From Primula veris (Eukaryota > Streptophyta > Magnoliopsida > Ericales > Primulaceae): a stretch of 64,000 nt of DNA. Position 1 is the first letter of the stretch. The number at the start of each line of letters is the position of its first letter. Positions 10,370 through 20,868 of the stretch are shown here, piece by piece. The position numbers and the translations under genes are program-made. Under the pieces are notes generated by a model. It was not told the DNA's origin. It saw nothing but the letters and a program-made list of their open reading frames with translations, and ran no database searches. The DNA lies in contig OY821747.1 in the NCBI GenBank assembly GCA_963682055.1, positions 25,666,126 through 25,730,125 on the forward strand. Reading direction: 5' to 3'.

Positions 10370-12061
10370 ATGTCTTCATACGCCGACTCAAAATCCATAA
10401 CTAGGCCACCATTCTTTGACGGTACTAACTATCCCTATTGGAGAGACCTTATGAAAAATTTCCTTTGTGGTTTTGAAATAGACCAATGGATAAGTATTAG
10501 TAAAGGCTATAAAACGCCTAGGAGAAATGGCGAAGATAAACTTGTAGAGGAACTAGACACCGATGAACGCCTAGCATTTTCCCTAAATTGTAGGGCTATG
10601 ACTTCTATCACTTGTGCGCTCTCGCCTAGTGAATATGATAAGATTTCCGGTTGTGACACCGCTAAGCAAATGTGGGATAAGCTAGCTATTATGCACGAAG
10701 GAACTAGTCAAGTTAAGGACTCTAAAATTAGCATGCTTATTCATGATTATGAATTATTTAAAGTCAATGATGACGAGTCTATTGCTTCTATGTATACTCG
10801 TTTTACTAAGATTACTAATGATCTTAAGAGACTTGAAAAGGTATACTCTAGCAAGGAGATGGTGACGAAGATCCTTCGAAGTCTTCCAAGGAAGTGGGAA
10901 TCTAAAGTGACGGCCATACAAGAGGCCAAGGACATGAACACTCTCTCTCTCGACAACCTCATTGGATCCCTAAGCACTCATGAACTCGACATGACGACTC
11001 GAAAGCATGAGGATGACTCGAAAAAGAAGAAAGGCATTGCCTTCAAATGCACAACAAATGACGATAGCGAAAATGATTCATCTAGTGAGGATGATGAGAT
11101 GGCTCTCTTTGCCAAACGCTACAACAAATTCCTAAGTTGGAAAAAGAAGGGTGGACAACGATTTCGGAAAAAGGAATATAAGGAAGAGACTTCCGAAAAA
11201 TCTAGCAAAAAGGACGAAATCATTTGCTACAAATGTCACAAACCTGGCCATATGCAAAACGAATGTCCCTTGAAGAAAAAGGACAAGTTCGTAAAGAAAA
11301 GGGAAAACAAGAAGGCATTCTTAGCCGCATGGGGGAGCGATGATGATAGCTCCGATAGCGACAATGAAGAAGTCGCAAATCTATGTCTCATGGCTAGAGA
11401 CGATGATACCGAGGATGTAAGCTATCACTCCTCTAACTCCTCTATTTCTAGTGATGATTGTCTTGATATTAATGATGTGTTAGAATCTTTAGAAAAAGCT
11501 AGAGGTAAGAACAAATCTTTTAGAAAATTGCTAATTACTCTACAAGACGAACTTGAAAATTTAGCTATGAAAAATGACACACTCGCAACTAAAAATACCG
11601 AACTCACCCTAGAAAATGATAAGTTAGTTGATGACCTTAAGTCATGTAAACTTAAGGCGGATAGCGCCGAACTCACTCTCTCTAAGTTCACTAAAGGAAG
11701 CAAAATGCTAAGTACTATATTAGCTTCTCAACAAGGCGCATATGATAAAACCGGTGTAGGTTACAACCCTCTCTTAGCGTCTAAGCATAAAAATCTATTC
11801 ACCAAACAAGTGGAGAAAAATGAAAATAGAACCCCAAGTTACTCCCGTAAGAACAATTCATATAAAAGAAACTTAGTTTATAATCGTTTTGTTAAACCTA
11901 TCTCGCATATAAAATGTATTACTTGCAACCGTAGTGACCACTATGAGGATTATATATATTGCCCTAATAGGTATAAAGTAAGTAGAAATGATTTGGTTTG
12001 GATTCCAAAGGGTCGAGACTCTAACCCTCAAGGACCCAAAAATGGATTAGGGTACCAATGA
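10370..12061 (+). CDS. gag: Gag polyprotein of the SIRE-type element
   Basis: This 563-aa nucleocapsid/capsid protein packages the element RNA in cytoplasmic particles. The N-terminal part (MSSYADSKSITRPPFFDGTN followed by a conserved YPYWRDLMKNFL) is the Copia-type gag domain (UBN2/DUF4219 class). A CCHC zinc knuckle CYKCHKPGHMQNEC lies at residues 286-299, in a Lys-rich basic region. A long Glu/Lys/Leu-rich stretch (about residues 370-440) is probably coiled coil. A second Cys/His cluster (CITCNRSDHYEDYIYC) lies near residue 517. The frame ends in TGA at 12059-12061, about 30 bp before the pol frame opens in a different phase, so pol expression needs something other than simple read-through. 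Confidence 0.9.
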   Translation: MSSYADSKSITRPPFFDGTNYPYWRDLMKNFLCGFEIDQWISISKGYKTPRRNGEDKLVEELDTDERLAFSLNCRAMTSITCALSPSEYDKISGCDTAKQMWDKLAIMHEGTSQVKDSKISMLIHDYELFKVNDDESIASMYTRFTKITNDLKRLEKVYSSKEMVTKILRSLPRKWESKVTAIQEAKDMNTLSLDNLIGSLSTHELDMTTRKHEDDSKKKKGIAFKCTTNDDSENDSSSEDDEMALFAKRYNKFLSWKKKGGQRFRKKEYKEETSEKSSKKDEIICYKCHKPGHMQNECPLKKKDKFVKKRENKKAFLAAWGSDDDSSDSDNEEVANLCLMARDDDTEDVSYHSSNSSISSDDCLDINDVLESLEKARGKNKSFRKLLITLQDELENLAMKNDTLATKNTELTLENDKLVDDLKSCKLKADSAELTLSKFTKGSKMLSTILASQQGAYDKTGVGYNPLLASKHKNLFTKQVEKNENRTPSYSRKNNSYKRNLVYNRFVKPISHIKCITCNRSDHYEDYIYCPNRYKVSRNDLVWIPKGRDSNPQGPKNGLGYQ

Positions 12062-12092
12062 TCGTCTTGTCTTGTAGGTATGCTTGAGATAA

Positions 12093-15000
12093 AAAATCAA
12101 CGAGGACAAGTGGTTCCTAGATAGTGGATGCTCAAGACATATGACGGGAGACAAAACAAAATTCACCACTCTTGCACCTAAAGACGGAGGCTTTGTGACC
12201 TTCGGGGATAATAGCAAGGGCAAAATCATCGGTATTGGTAGTATCTCCAAACCATCTAATGTCATTATTGATAATGTATTGCTTGTTGATGGTCTTAAAC
12301 ATAACTTGCTTAGTATAAGTCAACTTTGTGATTTGGGTCACAAAGTCATTTTTGAAAAATCGCATTGCATTATTCATTGTATTTCGGATAATAAAACTAT
12401 TCTTATGGGTCAAAGACAAAATAATGTCTATATGATTGATTTGAATAGTTCGGTGGATGATGAAGTCAAGTGTCTTGTTACTATCAACGACAATGGTTGG
12501 TTGTGGCATAGACGACTTGGTCATGCAAGTCTTGATTTACTTGCTAAACTTTCTAGTAAAGATTTGGTAATAGGTTTACCAAAAACTCCTTATATAAAGG
12601 ACAAACTTTGTCACGCTTGCCAATTAGGCAAACAAACAAAGATTTCTTTTAAGTCTAAAAATATTATTTCTACTACTCGTTGTTTGGAGCTCATTCATAT
12701 GGACTTAGTTGGCCCCTCCCGGACACTTAGTCTTGGCGGGCGTGCATATGCTTTCGTCATGGTTGACGATTTTAGTCGCTTTACGTGGGTCTTGTTTTTA
12801 ACTCATAAGCATGAAGCATTTAGAGAATTCTCTATCATTTGCAAAAAGCTCCAAACACGAAAGGGTTATATGATCAAAAGTATCCGAACCGATCATGGTA
12901 AGGAATTTGAGAATACTCCATTTCAAACTTTTTGTGATGAAAATGGTATTGATCATAATTTTTCGGCCCCTCGTACGCCCCAACAAAATGGGGTAGTTGA
13001 GAGGAAGAATAGAACCCTAGAGGAAATGGCACGGACCATGCTTTGCGAAAATAATTTGCCAAAGTATTTTTGGGCCGAAGCCGTAAATTCCGCTTGTTAT
13101 ATTTTAAATAGAGCCTTAATTAGGCCCATATTAAAAAAGACACCTTACGAATTATGGAATGAGCGAAAGCCCAATATTTCTCATTTACGTGCATTTGGTT
13201 GTAAATGCTATGTTCATAATAATGGTAAGGATAATCTAGGAAAATTCGATGCTAAGTCCGACGAAGGAATTTTCGTTGGATATGCTATATCGAGTAAAGC
13301 TTATCGTATTTTTAATAAAAGAACTTTATTGGTGGAAGAATCGGTACATGTCTCGTTTGATGAGAATATGCCGACGATTGATAAGCCTTTAATTGTTCAT
13401 AATATTAATGATGATATTTTTCATAAAGCATCTTCTTCGAATCATGTTACATCTAGCTTAGAGTCAACGCCTAGCATAGAGGTTGAACCCGTTGATGAAG
13501 AAGTCACTATAGAGAGACTTCAAAAGGACTTAGAATCTAGCGTACATATTCATGAGGATTTGCCTCAAGAATGGCATTTTGCCAATCACCATCCGCAAGA
13601 TTTAATTTTGGGTAACCCGGGAGAAAGAGTGCATACACGTTCATCATTAAGAAATATAGTTAATCATTTTGCATTCTTGTCTCAATTAGAGCCCAAGAAC
13701 ATTCATGAGGCGGAACTCGATGAGAGTTGGGTATTAGCCATGCATGACGAATTAAATCAATTCGAGCGTAGCAACGTATGGACATTAGTACCTAGACCGC
13801 GTGAGAAAACCATTATAGGTACGAAATGGATATTTCGCAATAAGATGGATGAATCCGGGGTAGTCATTAGAAATAAAGCTAGACTAGTAGCTCAAGGGTA
13901 TAATCAAGAAGAGGGCATCGATTTCGATGAAACTTACGCACCCGTAGCAAGATTAGAAGCCATTAGAATGTTGCTTGCTTATGCTTCTTTTAAACGTTTT
14001 AAATTATTTCAAATGGATGTTAAAAGTGCTTTTTTAAACGGCTTTATTAATGAGGAAGTTTATGTAAAACAACCACCCGGTTTTGAAAATCACGAGTTTC
14101 CTAATCATGTGTACAAACTTCGAAAAGCACTTTATGGTTTAAAACAAGCACCCCGGGCTTGGTATGAAAGACTTAGTAAATTCTTGATTAAAAAGGGTTT
14201 TTCTCGTGGTACTTTAGACACTACTCTTTTTATTAAAAAGGATGGAAAAGACATGCTTTTAATTCAAATATATGTTGATGATATCATTTTCGGTGCTACT
14301 AATGCTCGCATGAGCGAGGAGTTTTCTAAGTGTATGCAAGGTGAATTCGAGATGAGCATGATGGGTGAACTCACTTACTTCCTTGGGTTGCAAATCAAAC
14401 AAACAAAGGACGGAATTTTCGTCAATCAAGCCACATACACAAGGGACTTGCTCAAGAGGTTCAACATGAGCGATGCAAAGCCGCTAGGAACTCCGATGAG
14501 TCCGGCAACAAAACTAGACAAGGATGAATCGGGTAAAAGCGTGGACCAAAAGCTCTATAGAGGTATGATTGGATCCCTCTTATATTTAACCGCGAGTAGA
14601 CCCGATATCATGTTTAGTGTTTGCTTGTGTGCTAGGTATCAATCTTGCCCTAAGGAATCGCATGTTATAGCCGTTAAGCGCATTTTTAGATATCTTGTAG
14701 GTACTTGCAATTTAGGATTGTTTTATCCGCATGATACTTCGTTTGAATTGCTTGGTTATTCCGACGCCGACTTTGCCGGTTGTCGATTAGATAGAAAGAG
14801 TACTAGTGGCACTTGCCATTTCTTAGGGAACGCTTTAGTTTCTTGGCATAGTAAGAAACAAAACTCGGTTGCGCTTTCCACGGCGGAGGCGGAATACGTC
14901 GCCGCGGGTAGTTGTTGCGCACAAATCCTTTGGATGCGTCAACAACTAAACGACTTTGAATTATCATTTGATAGTGTACCTATATTGTGTGATAATACTA

Positions 15001-15212
15001 GTGCTATAAACCTTTCGAAAAATCCGATCCAACACTCTCGCACTAAACATATTAATTTACGTCATCACTTTTTACGGGATCATGTCCAAAAAGGGGATAT
15101 TACACTTGAATATATAAGCACAAATAGGCAATTAGCCGATATTTTCACAAAACCCCTTAATGAGGAACAATTTTGCTTTATTCGCCGAGAGTTAGGTATG
15201 TTTGATGTGTGA
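12093..15212 (+). CDS. pol: Pol polyprotein of the SIRE-type element (PR-IN-RT-RNase H)
   Basis: The frame is open from 12093 (stop TAA at 12090-12092) to TGA at 15210-15212. The first ATG, at 12141, is too late because the protease motif [12 protein letters not shown] begins upstream (Asp codon at 12120). I therefore start at the open frame and infer that translation enters from gag. Order: protease; the GAG-pre-integrase zinc-binding part ([11 protein letters not shown], then CHACQLG); integrase core with [17 protein letters not shown] and [12 protein letters not shown] with [19 protein letters not shown] and catalytic YVDD (14271-14282); RNase H with [10 protein letters not shown] and STAEAEYVA. 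The RT block is typical of the SIRE/Maximus lineage. No internal stop is present. The frame is +1 relative to gag. Confidence 0.9.
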   Translation, partial: KINEDKWFLDSGCSRHMTGDKTKFTTLAPKDGGFVTFGDNSKGKIIGIGSISKPSNVIIDNVLLVDGLKHNLLSISQLCDLGHKVIFEKSHCIIHCISDNKTILMGQRQNNVYMIDLNSSVDDEVKCLVTINDNGWLWHRRLGHASLDLLAKLSSKDLVIGLPKTPYIKDKLCHACQLGKQTKISFKSKNIISTTRCLELIHMDLVGPSRTLSLGGRAYAFVMVDDFSRFTWVLFLTHKHEAFREFSIICKKLQTRKGYMIKSIRTDHGKEFENTPFQTFCDENGIDHNFSAPRTPQQNGVVERKNRTLEEMARTMLCENNLPKYFWAEAVNSACYILNRALIRPILKKTPYELWNERKPNISHLRAFGCKCYVHNNGKDNLGKFDAKSDEGIFVGYAISSKAYRIFNKRTLLVEESVHVSFDENMPTIDKPLIVHNINDDIFHKASSSNHVTSSLESTPSIEVEPVDEEVTIERLQKDLESSVHIHEDLPQEWHFANHHPQDLILGNPGERVHTRSSLRNIVNHFAFLSQLEPKNIHEAELDESWVLAMHDELNQFERSNVWTLVPRPREKTIIGTKWIFRNKMDESGVVIRNKARLVAQGYNQEEGIDFDETYAPVARLEAIRMLLAYASFKRFKLFQMDVKSAFLNGFINEEVYVKQPPGFENHEFPNHVYKLRKALYGLKQAPRAWYERLSKFLIKKGFSRGTLDTTLFIKKDGKDMLLIQIYVDDIIFGATNARMSEEFSKCMQGEFEMSMMGELTYFLGLQIKQTKDGIFVNQATYTRDLLKRFNMSDAKPLGTPMSPATKLDKDESGKSVDQKLYRGMIGSLLYLTASRPDIMFSVCLCARYQSCPKESHVIAVKRIFRYLVGTCNLGLFYPHDTSFELLGYSDADFAGCRLDRKSTSGTCHFLGNALVSWHSKKQNSVALSTAEAEYVAAGSCCAQILWMRQQLNDFELSFDSVPILCDNTSAINLSKNPIQHSRTKHINLRHHFLRDHVQKGDITLEYISTNRQLADIFTKPLNEEQFCFIRRELGMFDV

Positions 15213-15329
15213 TATATATATATATATTTATATATATTTGATTGTCTTTATATATATATTTTTAAGTATTTCTACATTTTCTTTGCCAAATCAGTGTCGT
15301 AAAGTGCAGAAAATTCCTGGTCTGTAACC

Positions 15330-15490
15330 TTGTTACAGTCGATCGATCGTCAGTAAAAACGACCGATCTTTTTATTACATTCGACCGATCGTTCCTTAAA
15401 AACGACCGATCGTTTTTATGTTGCACTCACTGGAAGAATTTGGCTATATTTCGATCGATCGAATCCTAGAACGACCGATCGTTTTTCTGT
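15330..15490. repeat. Hairpin-motif array between pol and ORF3
   Basis: Five or more copies of CGACCGATCG-type inverted repeats with T-rich or A-rich flanks (for example AAAACGACCGATCGTTTT at about 15400-15420) are interspersed with a CACTGGAAGAA spacer. The same motif is found in both LTRs and in the MULE at 56897-63575. Each unit can form a stem AAAACGA/TCGTTTT with a CCGA loop. Confidence 0.85.
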
Positions 15491-15634
15491 TTGTCAGTTT
15501 TTAAAATCATTCTTCAAACCCCAAAACCAATTCATTTCAAACCCTAATCTATTCTCTCTCTCAAAATTCGTCCACTCCTTTCCCAATCACCCAAAAATCT
15601 CAAACAAAACCCAATTTTCTATCCAATCAATCAA

Positions 15635-16951
15635 ATGGTTCGCACAAAGAAAGCCTCACTCAACCTCGTTGATGAGCATGACGATGAGATCGTGCCTCCA
15701 CCCACTCGCCGCCCGGCTATTCCTCGTGCCCCACGCACCGGCTCTTCCTCCGCTTCTCGCTCCGGCCCTCTACCTCCTCTCTATCCACCCGAAATGGGTA
15801 CAAGAGGTATATTGACCAACTTCACTCTAGACATGCCTCTTTTTCGTGAACGGTTTTCCGCTCTTATGATAGACTTAAGCTTTTACAAACTTGATTCCCT
15901 TCTTACTCTCAAAGAGCCCTTTTATAAAGAGAATGTCTATGAATTCTATTATCATCTAGTTCTAGATAGGGACTCCGATGACGCACTCCGTTTGCGTTCA
16001 TCCTTTAACGGACAACAATTCGTTTACGGTATAGACCGTTTACGAACTCTCTTACGCCTAGATAGCGGCTGTTTCTATGAGTCTAGCAAGGAACTTTGTG
16101 AAACTCTAGAGATCGAAAACTTCAATGATCTTAAAGATGAAATTTTTCATCCGGCCCATAACAACCGCTCTAGCAAAGCCCATGGCCTTCTATTCCGTAA
16201 TAAACTAGCCTACCATATTCTCTCTCATATCGTACTCCCACACACCTCCAACTTTACGGATGTTACTAATGAGTACATCTTTCTTCTTGGGTGTATCCAT
16301 CGCCGAGTCCGCCTTGACTTTGCATCCCTCATTTTCTTTAAGATGGACTCACTTAAAACAAAGTCCAAGAATGGGTTACCTTACGGTGCCTTAATTTCGG
16401 CCATTTTGAAGGACTTAAATCTAGTTCCCGGTGGAACATTGTTCAAAAATAAGGATAAGCACATTTGGGACACTTCCTATCTTTCCCAAATGTCCATAAA
16501 ATTCAACAATACCGACAAGTCCATAACTTGGTCCGGTAAGCGGGTATCCGGCCCCGGCTATACTCCTCTTTCCCCCGAAGAGGAAGAATACGTCGGCCCT
16601 AAACCGACACCTCAAATCGCTCATGAGGAATTCTCCTCCGAGTCTCTCCCTCCCACCGATATCTCTACCTCCTCCCGTCCCTCTCGAGGTCGCGGAAAAG
16701 CTAAAGTAGGATCTTCGACTCTTCCTCCACGCACCGAACAATTCTACAACGATCTCTATATTGATCAATATCAGAATGCGCGACTTCAACGACGCATGTT
16801 TCGCTCCATGCATCCTAGTCAAGAAGATATGGACGAAATCGAAAGGTTAAGCAACGAGCAACGGGCAAGGTTCCATGGTTATTTTCCCGACTTTGCCGGT
16901 CCTAACAATGACGAAGACGAAGAGGATGATGCTACTTCCCACCGCGACTAG
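15635..16951 (+). CDS. Third ORF of the SIRE-type element: putative plant transposon protein (Transposase_32-like)
   Basis: This uninterrupted 438-aa frame lies between pol and the 3' LTR, where SIRE elements often carry an env-like ORF. It does not look like an envelope protein: there is no signal peptide or membrane segment. It starts MVRTKKASLNLVDEHDDE, has a Pro/Ser/Arg-rich linker, then a globular part (about residues 60-300) with FVYGIDRLR, HPAHNNR, AYHILSHIVLPHTSNF, NEYIFLLGCIHRR and GLPYGALIS. It ends in an Arg-rich stretch and an acidic tail (DEDEEDDATSHRD). The central part resembles the uncharacterised 'putative plant transposon protein' domain often annotated in plant retroelements. 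That assignment is from memory. A close homologue is encoded in the MULE (60979-62328), with mostly silent differences. Its function is unknown. Confidence 0.85.
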   Translation: MVRTKKASLNLVDEHDDEIVPPPTRRPAIPRAPRTGSSSASRSGPLPPLYPPEMGTRGILTNFTLDMPLFRERFSALMIDLSFYKLDSLLTLKEPFYKENVYEFYYHLVLDRDSDDALRLRSSFNGQQFVYGIDRLRTLLRLDSGCFYESSKELCETLEIENFNDLKDEIFHPAHNNRSSKAHGLLFRNKLAYHILSHIVLPHTSNFTDVTNEYIFLLGCIHRRVRLDFASLIFFKMDSLKTKSKNGLPYGALISAILKDLNLVPGGTLFKNKDKHIWDTSYLSQMSIKFNNTDKSITWSGKRVSGPGYTPLSPEEEEYVGPKPTPQIAHEEFSSESLPPTDISTSSRPSRGRGKAKVGSSTLPPRTEQFYNDLYIDQYQNARLQRRMFRSMHPSQEDMDEIERLSNEQRARFHGYFPDFAGPNNDEDEEDDATSHRD

Positions 16952-17485
16952 GCGGATATATTATTTTTTTTGTTTTTGATGATGTCAAAGGGGGAGAAAT
17001 ACCTCTCTATTGTTTTTCTCTTTGCATTGTATTTCTATTTCCTTTGAGTTGAACAAGTTGTTTTTGATGTAATAAGTAGGAAACAGTTTTACTTGATTAT
17101 TATGATGCGTTTCTTCTTACATTTGCTCTTGTTTATATGGCATTATGTGATTGCAATTTTAACTATGCGTTTGGATCTTATTTGATATTATTGCATTTAG
17201 TGCGCATAGTTTGCTAGTTGATTGGATTATATATTGTTTTTCTTTTGTGGCGATTGACCATTTTTAGGCAAAACTATGGCCAATTTTTCGCTTGCATATA
17301 GATCTTCATTATCCCTAATCGTTTAGCTTGTTTTTACGTCGTTTTAAAATCGGATGTTATGACACTTACTTGCTTTTTCTCAAAAAAAACTTTTATCTAA
17401 GTAAAGCGTCATCTATACATTTCGGTTATATTTGTTTAAACAAAAAGAGCTTATAGTATGTTGAAGTCAATATTTTGTCATCATC

Positions 17486-17498
17486 AAAAAGGGAGAGA
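17486..17498 (+). promoter_or_regulatory. Polypurine tract of the SIRE-type element
   Basis: AAAAAGGGAGAGA lies 1 bp before the 3' LTR and is the expected primer for plus-strand synthesis. A second purine-rich run (CAAAGGGGGAGAAA, near 16986-16999) follows ORF3 and could be an internal tract. It is also present in the MULE copy (near 62378-62391). Confidence 0.8.
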
Positions 17499-17499
17499 T

Positions 17500-18746
17500 T
17501 GTTGAACGTAGTTTCTTCTAATCGATTATTTTGATGATAACAACATTTGTAAAACATGATAAAAGCTCGTTTTGCGTACTAATCATTTATCGAGTGTGTT
17601 AAAGGGTTTAAATGATAGAATGCATAATTACGAAGCCAATGGTTCAAGCGGAACCAAAATCGGATTCAAAACGAATTAGTTACGGGGTTTCGAAGTTTGT
17701 CGAGAAAACCGAAAACAAGCCCAGAACAAAAACGACTGATCCATAAAGGAAACGATCGATCATTTAAGTGAAAGTTTCTTCCAGTGAGCTCAACGAAAAA
17801 ACGACCGATCGCCAAGAGGAAACGACCGATCGTTTTTTAGTATACATTTGTCCAGTGAGCCCTCAGCAAAAACGACCGATCATAAGTCTGAAACGACCGA
17901 TCGTTTCAGTGCACATTTTGTCCAGTAAGTCCAATTGAAAAACGACCGATCGTTTTTCAGAAACGACCGATCGTTTCTGTAGAATTTCAAATCCCAGCTT
18001 TTAAGCTCTTCCTGAAAATTGGGCGAACCACTGCATTCAATTCTGCCAACAACCAGCAACGGTCTGAAATTAAATGCTGAAGCTTTTCTCCCTACAAAAA
18101 GCTCCCAATCCCTTTGAAGGAAAGTATCCAAGCATTCACAACTTTTAAGCAATTCTTACAAGAAAATCCTTCAAGCTTATACTACTTATTTCTCACTTGT
18201 AATCAAAAATATTCTCGAGTATATTCTCATTGTAATCTTATAAACATCGAGATAATATTTGTTAGTGAGCGATTCGAAATCAAACTTGTAAAAGAGTATT
18301 TTATAAACTCATTAGTGAGCGAGTGAATTGGGTAGAGGCTTTTAAGCAAGTGTAGCTTAAAAGCTCTAGGTCATTTATTCGGGATACTCATATAGTGAGG
18401 GGGAGCGTAATCGGTTGATTAAGCTCGTTAAGGTGTAACCTTGAAACGAAGATTATTAGTGAAACACTCGGTAGTGAAAATACCGAGGAGAGGACGTAGG
18501 CGCGGTTTGCCGAACCTCTATAAATCTTGCGTTATTTCTTTCCCTTAACCTTTACTTTCCGTATTTATTTATCGCTTATATTTATTGCTTGCTTAGATCA
18601 ATTTAGCGTTAATTTGGTAACAAAAGAGTTTAGGTTATAAATACCACTAATTAACTTAGGTAAATACCCATAGATTTAATTCCGCGAAAAACGTACCAAA
18701 ACCTTATTCACCCCCCCTCTAAGGTTTAGACTCTTACGGACCAACA
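17500..18746 (+). repeat. 3' LTR of the SIRE-type element
   Basis: This 1247-bp LTR is nearly identical to the 5' LTR. It carries an extra block of 70 bp (about 17908-17977) that contains two further CGACCGATCG hairpins and a TTTTGTCCAGTAAGTCC spacer, and has seven instead of eight C near the end. Confidence 0.95.
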
Positions 18747-19140
18747 GACACATTTGCAACAAAAAATTTGGTGTTTCTATGGTGTAGCTATAATTATTGG
18801 TGTTGTGTCACTTTTTTGTTTATGTTGCTAAATTGTCACTGAAATTGAAAATAAAAAAATCTTTTTAATAAAATAATACCTTTTTGAAAGCGAAGCTCTA
18901 TATAAAAACATAATTTCAAAGAAAATAAATGTAAACTAATGGACACACATTTAACTAAACTTGCACAATAATAATAGATCATAAAGTTGGTTAATCATAA
19001 CAAAATACTTATATACTAGACAGTTAAAGTTACATTTTTCACAAACTAATACTATCCAAACATTTAACTAATCAACTCACTACGACCATTAGTTGCGCAA
19101 AAATACTACCATATATCAAACATAATAGATTAATTCCCCT

Positions 19141-19587
19141 CTAATCATCTCCTAAAATATTCTCCTCCCTCTCCTCTACCCCATCACTAGTTGCCTTCTT
19201 CGGAATTCGATCTAGATCTGCAGCTCCGGGTATCATTGGAAAGCACGCAAGCAAGTCTTGTACCTGGAGAAGCATAGCTGTAGAGGAGTCAATAGAGACT
19301 TAACCTCTTCCATGATTTGTTGTCCTACGCTTTACTCGTATTACTCTTCATAGTTAGCAAAAAACCGTTGGACGATTTCTTGTATGTATTAAAAGTAATT
19401 CTTTCTGGGTTTTCTTCATAAGTTGATGAATACAAACTTGAGTTGACAACATACAAGTTTGTGAGCCTATACAGACATCCACTTTCCTTGTTCTTGTCAC
19501 CTACGATCTCCAAATAGATTTCAATTTTGTTAGGTATAAAGGAACCATATAATTGTTGCGGAAGCTCAATCTTTCTCGCCTTAAAAG
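19141..19587 (-). pseudogene. Decayed CACTA TnpA-like (Ptta/En/Spm) gene fragment
   Basis: On the minus strand an acceptor TGCAG precedes a segment reading AFKARKIELPQQLYG, then IEIYLEIVGDKNKESG and RLTNLYVV. This aligns with the last exon of the TnpA-like gene in the CACTA element at 23115-28487 (AAFVAKKIELSQ, then IFMEVVGGVNKEGTVYGLG). A second segment in another frame ends in an acidic tail (EEREENILGDD) followed by TAG, so the gene is broken by frame changes. It is probably part of a CACTA element on the minus strand whose end is near 7624, now split by the solo LTR and the SIRE element. Confidence 0.5.
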
Positions 19588-19899
19588 CTGCAATTAACCA
19601 AGTATACCCAAAAACTATACTGAATTAGTTGTTATTTTATTATTAAAATTTAGGGACATGAAAAATATGTGTACGAGTGTTGATTGAACTTTGGTTTCCC
19701 TCTTCAACGTCTTAGTGCTTATATTGTATGTATGAGTATATTTCGTAAATACATATGACTTAATTAATTATTGAGAAGTCACCTATATTTAACTTGTCTT
19801 GAATCCAAACTAAATTAAGTTGCACTGCTCAGCCCATTTTTTTTAAAGGAAAATATTACACTTTAGTGCCACGTGCATGTTTACACAAAATTCCCATTT

Positions 19900-20160
19900 A
19901 TTATACCGAGTTTATCAATTAACATGATTGAGTGTACTACTGTTTCAAAATTTTGATTTAGTATACCGAGTTTAACAATAAAACTTGATTTAGTGTTCCG
20001 AGTTTACCAATTAAAGTTGATTTAGTGCACCAATTAGAGTTGATGGTAGTACATAAAATCAAGTTTACTTGCTAAATTTAATACACCAAATCAATAATTT
20101 AAAACTTAAGTACACTAAATCAAGTTAATTGGTAATATCAGTAAATTAAATAAAGATTTT
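19900..20160. repeat. Fold-back AT-rich repeat region
   Basis: Motifs such as CAATTAACTTGATTTAGTGTAC and CCGAGTTTA/ACCAATTAA recur in direct and inverted orientation between 19900 and 20160, giving an imperfect hairpin. It may be a degraded MITE, but I could not fix termini or a target duplication. The rest of 20161-20868 shows no gene. Confidence 0.4.
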
Positions 20161-20868
20161 GAATCATGAATACGCTATATTAATTTAAACTAAAAGTGTT
20201 ATTTCTGTTTTTTTTTTTACCGATATGAGGTCTCTCTGCCTATCTCCCTACAACTCATATATCTCCCAATAAAGGATATGCTAACCCTATTGTCAAAAAG
20301 AAAAGAAAAGGATATGCTAACCCTATCCTCCGTATCATCCCACTTCACAAAGCTCGGCAAACTCAATCCTTCACCGAAACGGTTCCCCAGTTGATGGCTA
20401 TTGAAGGATAGAGGGCGACGCAATGGGGTTGCTGAACGAACGAGATAAACATTATTTTGCAGTGGATACTGGGATACTATTATAAACCCATTACTATTAT
20501 TAGATCTCAGGAGCCTAATGAGGATATTTATGTTGTTTATTGTTGGATTTGACTGTTTTGTTTCTTTTTTAAGTTTAATAGAATAAGATTAAAAGTTTTG
20601 GGAATAGAGATTACAATGTAAATCATATTATTTCGGGTTTGTTTGGGGGTGCTTTCGATTGTATATGTACTTATCTATCTGAATATATATAGAACTTTTA
20701 CTATTTGGTTCAATTATTAAGTTAAAAAGAACAGATTAAAAGTCGCGAAAATAATTTATTTCATCCAAAAGTTTAAAAATGTGACCATCACAAATTGCCC
20801 CTTCAGTTTATATCTGCTAATAAAAGAACTATGCATCTAAACAAGTGAAATGATGGAGATTATTTCTA

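Larger units (their letters stand above)
9126..18746 (+). mobile_element. Complete SIRE/Maximus-type Copia LTR retrotransposon with a third ORF
   Basis: The element is bounded by LTRs (9126-10303 and 17500-18746) starting TGTTGAACG and ending CCAACA, and by the 5-bp target duplication GACAC (9121-9125 and 18747-18751). It has a tRNA-Met-type primer binding site, gag, pol in the Copia order (protease, integrase, RT, RNase H), an extra ORF of 438 aa after pol, and a purine tract before the 3' LTR. By eye the LTRs differ by about four substitutions, one C-run length change and one 70-bp repeat block, so insertion is recent, in the order of a few hundred thousand years under usual plant rates. 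Gag and pol are in different frames. It sits 85 bp from the related solo LTR. Confidence 0.95.

Noticed and set aside
15635..16951. Third ORF as a retroviral-type envelope gene
   Set aside because: It has no signal peptide, no membrane segment and no glycosylation-rich ectodomain; its homologue occurs in a DNA transposon.
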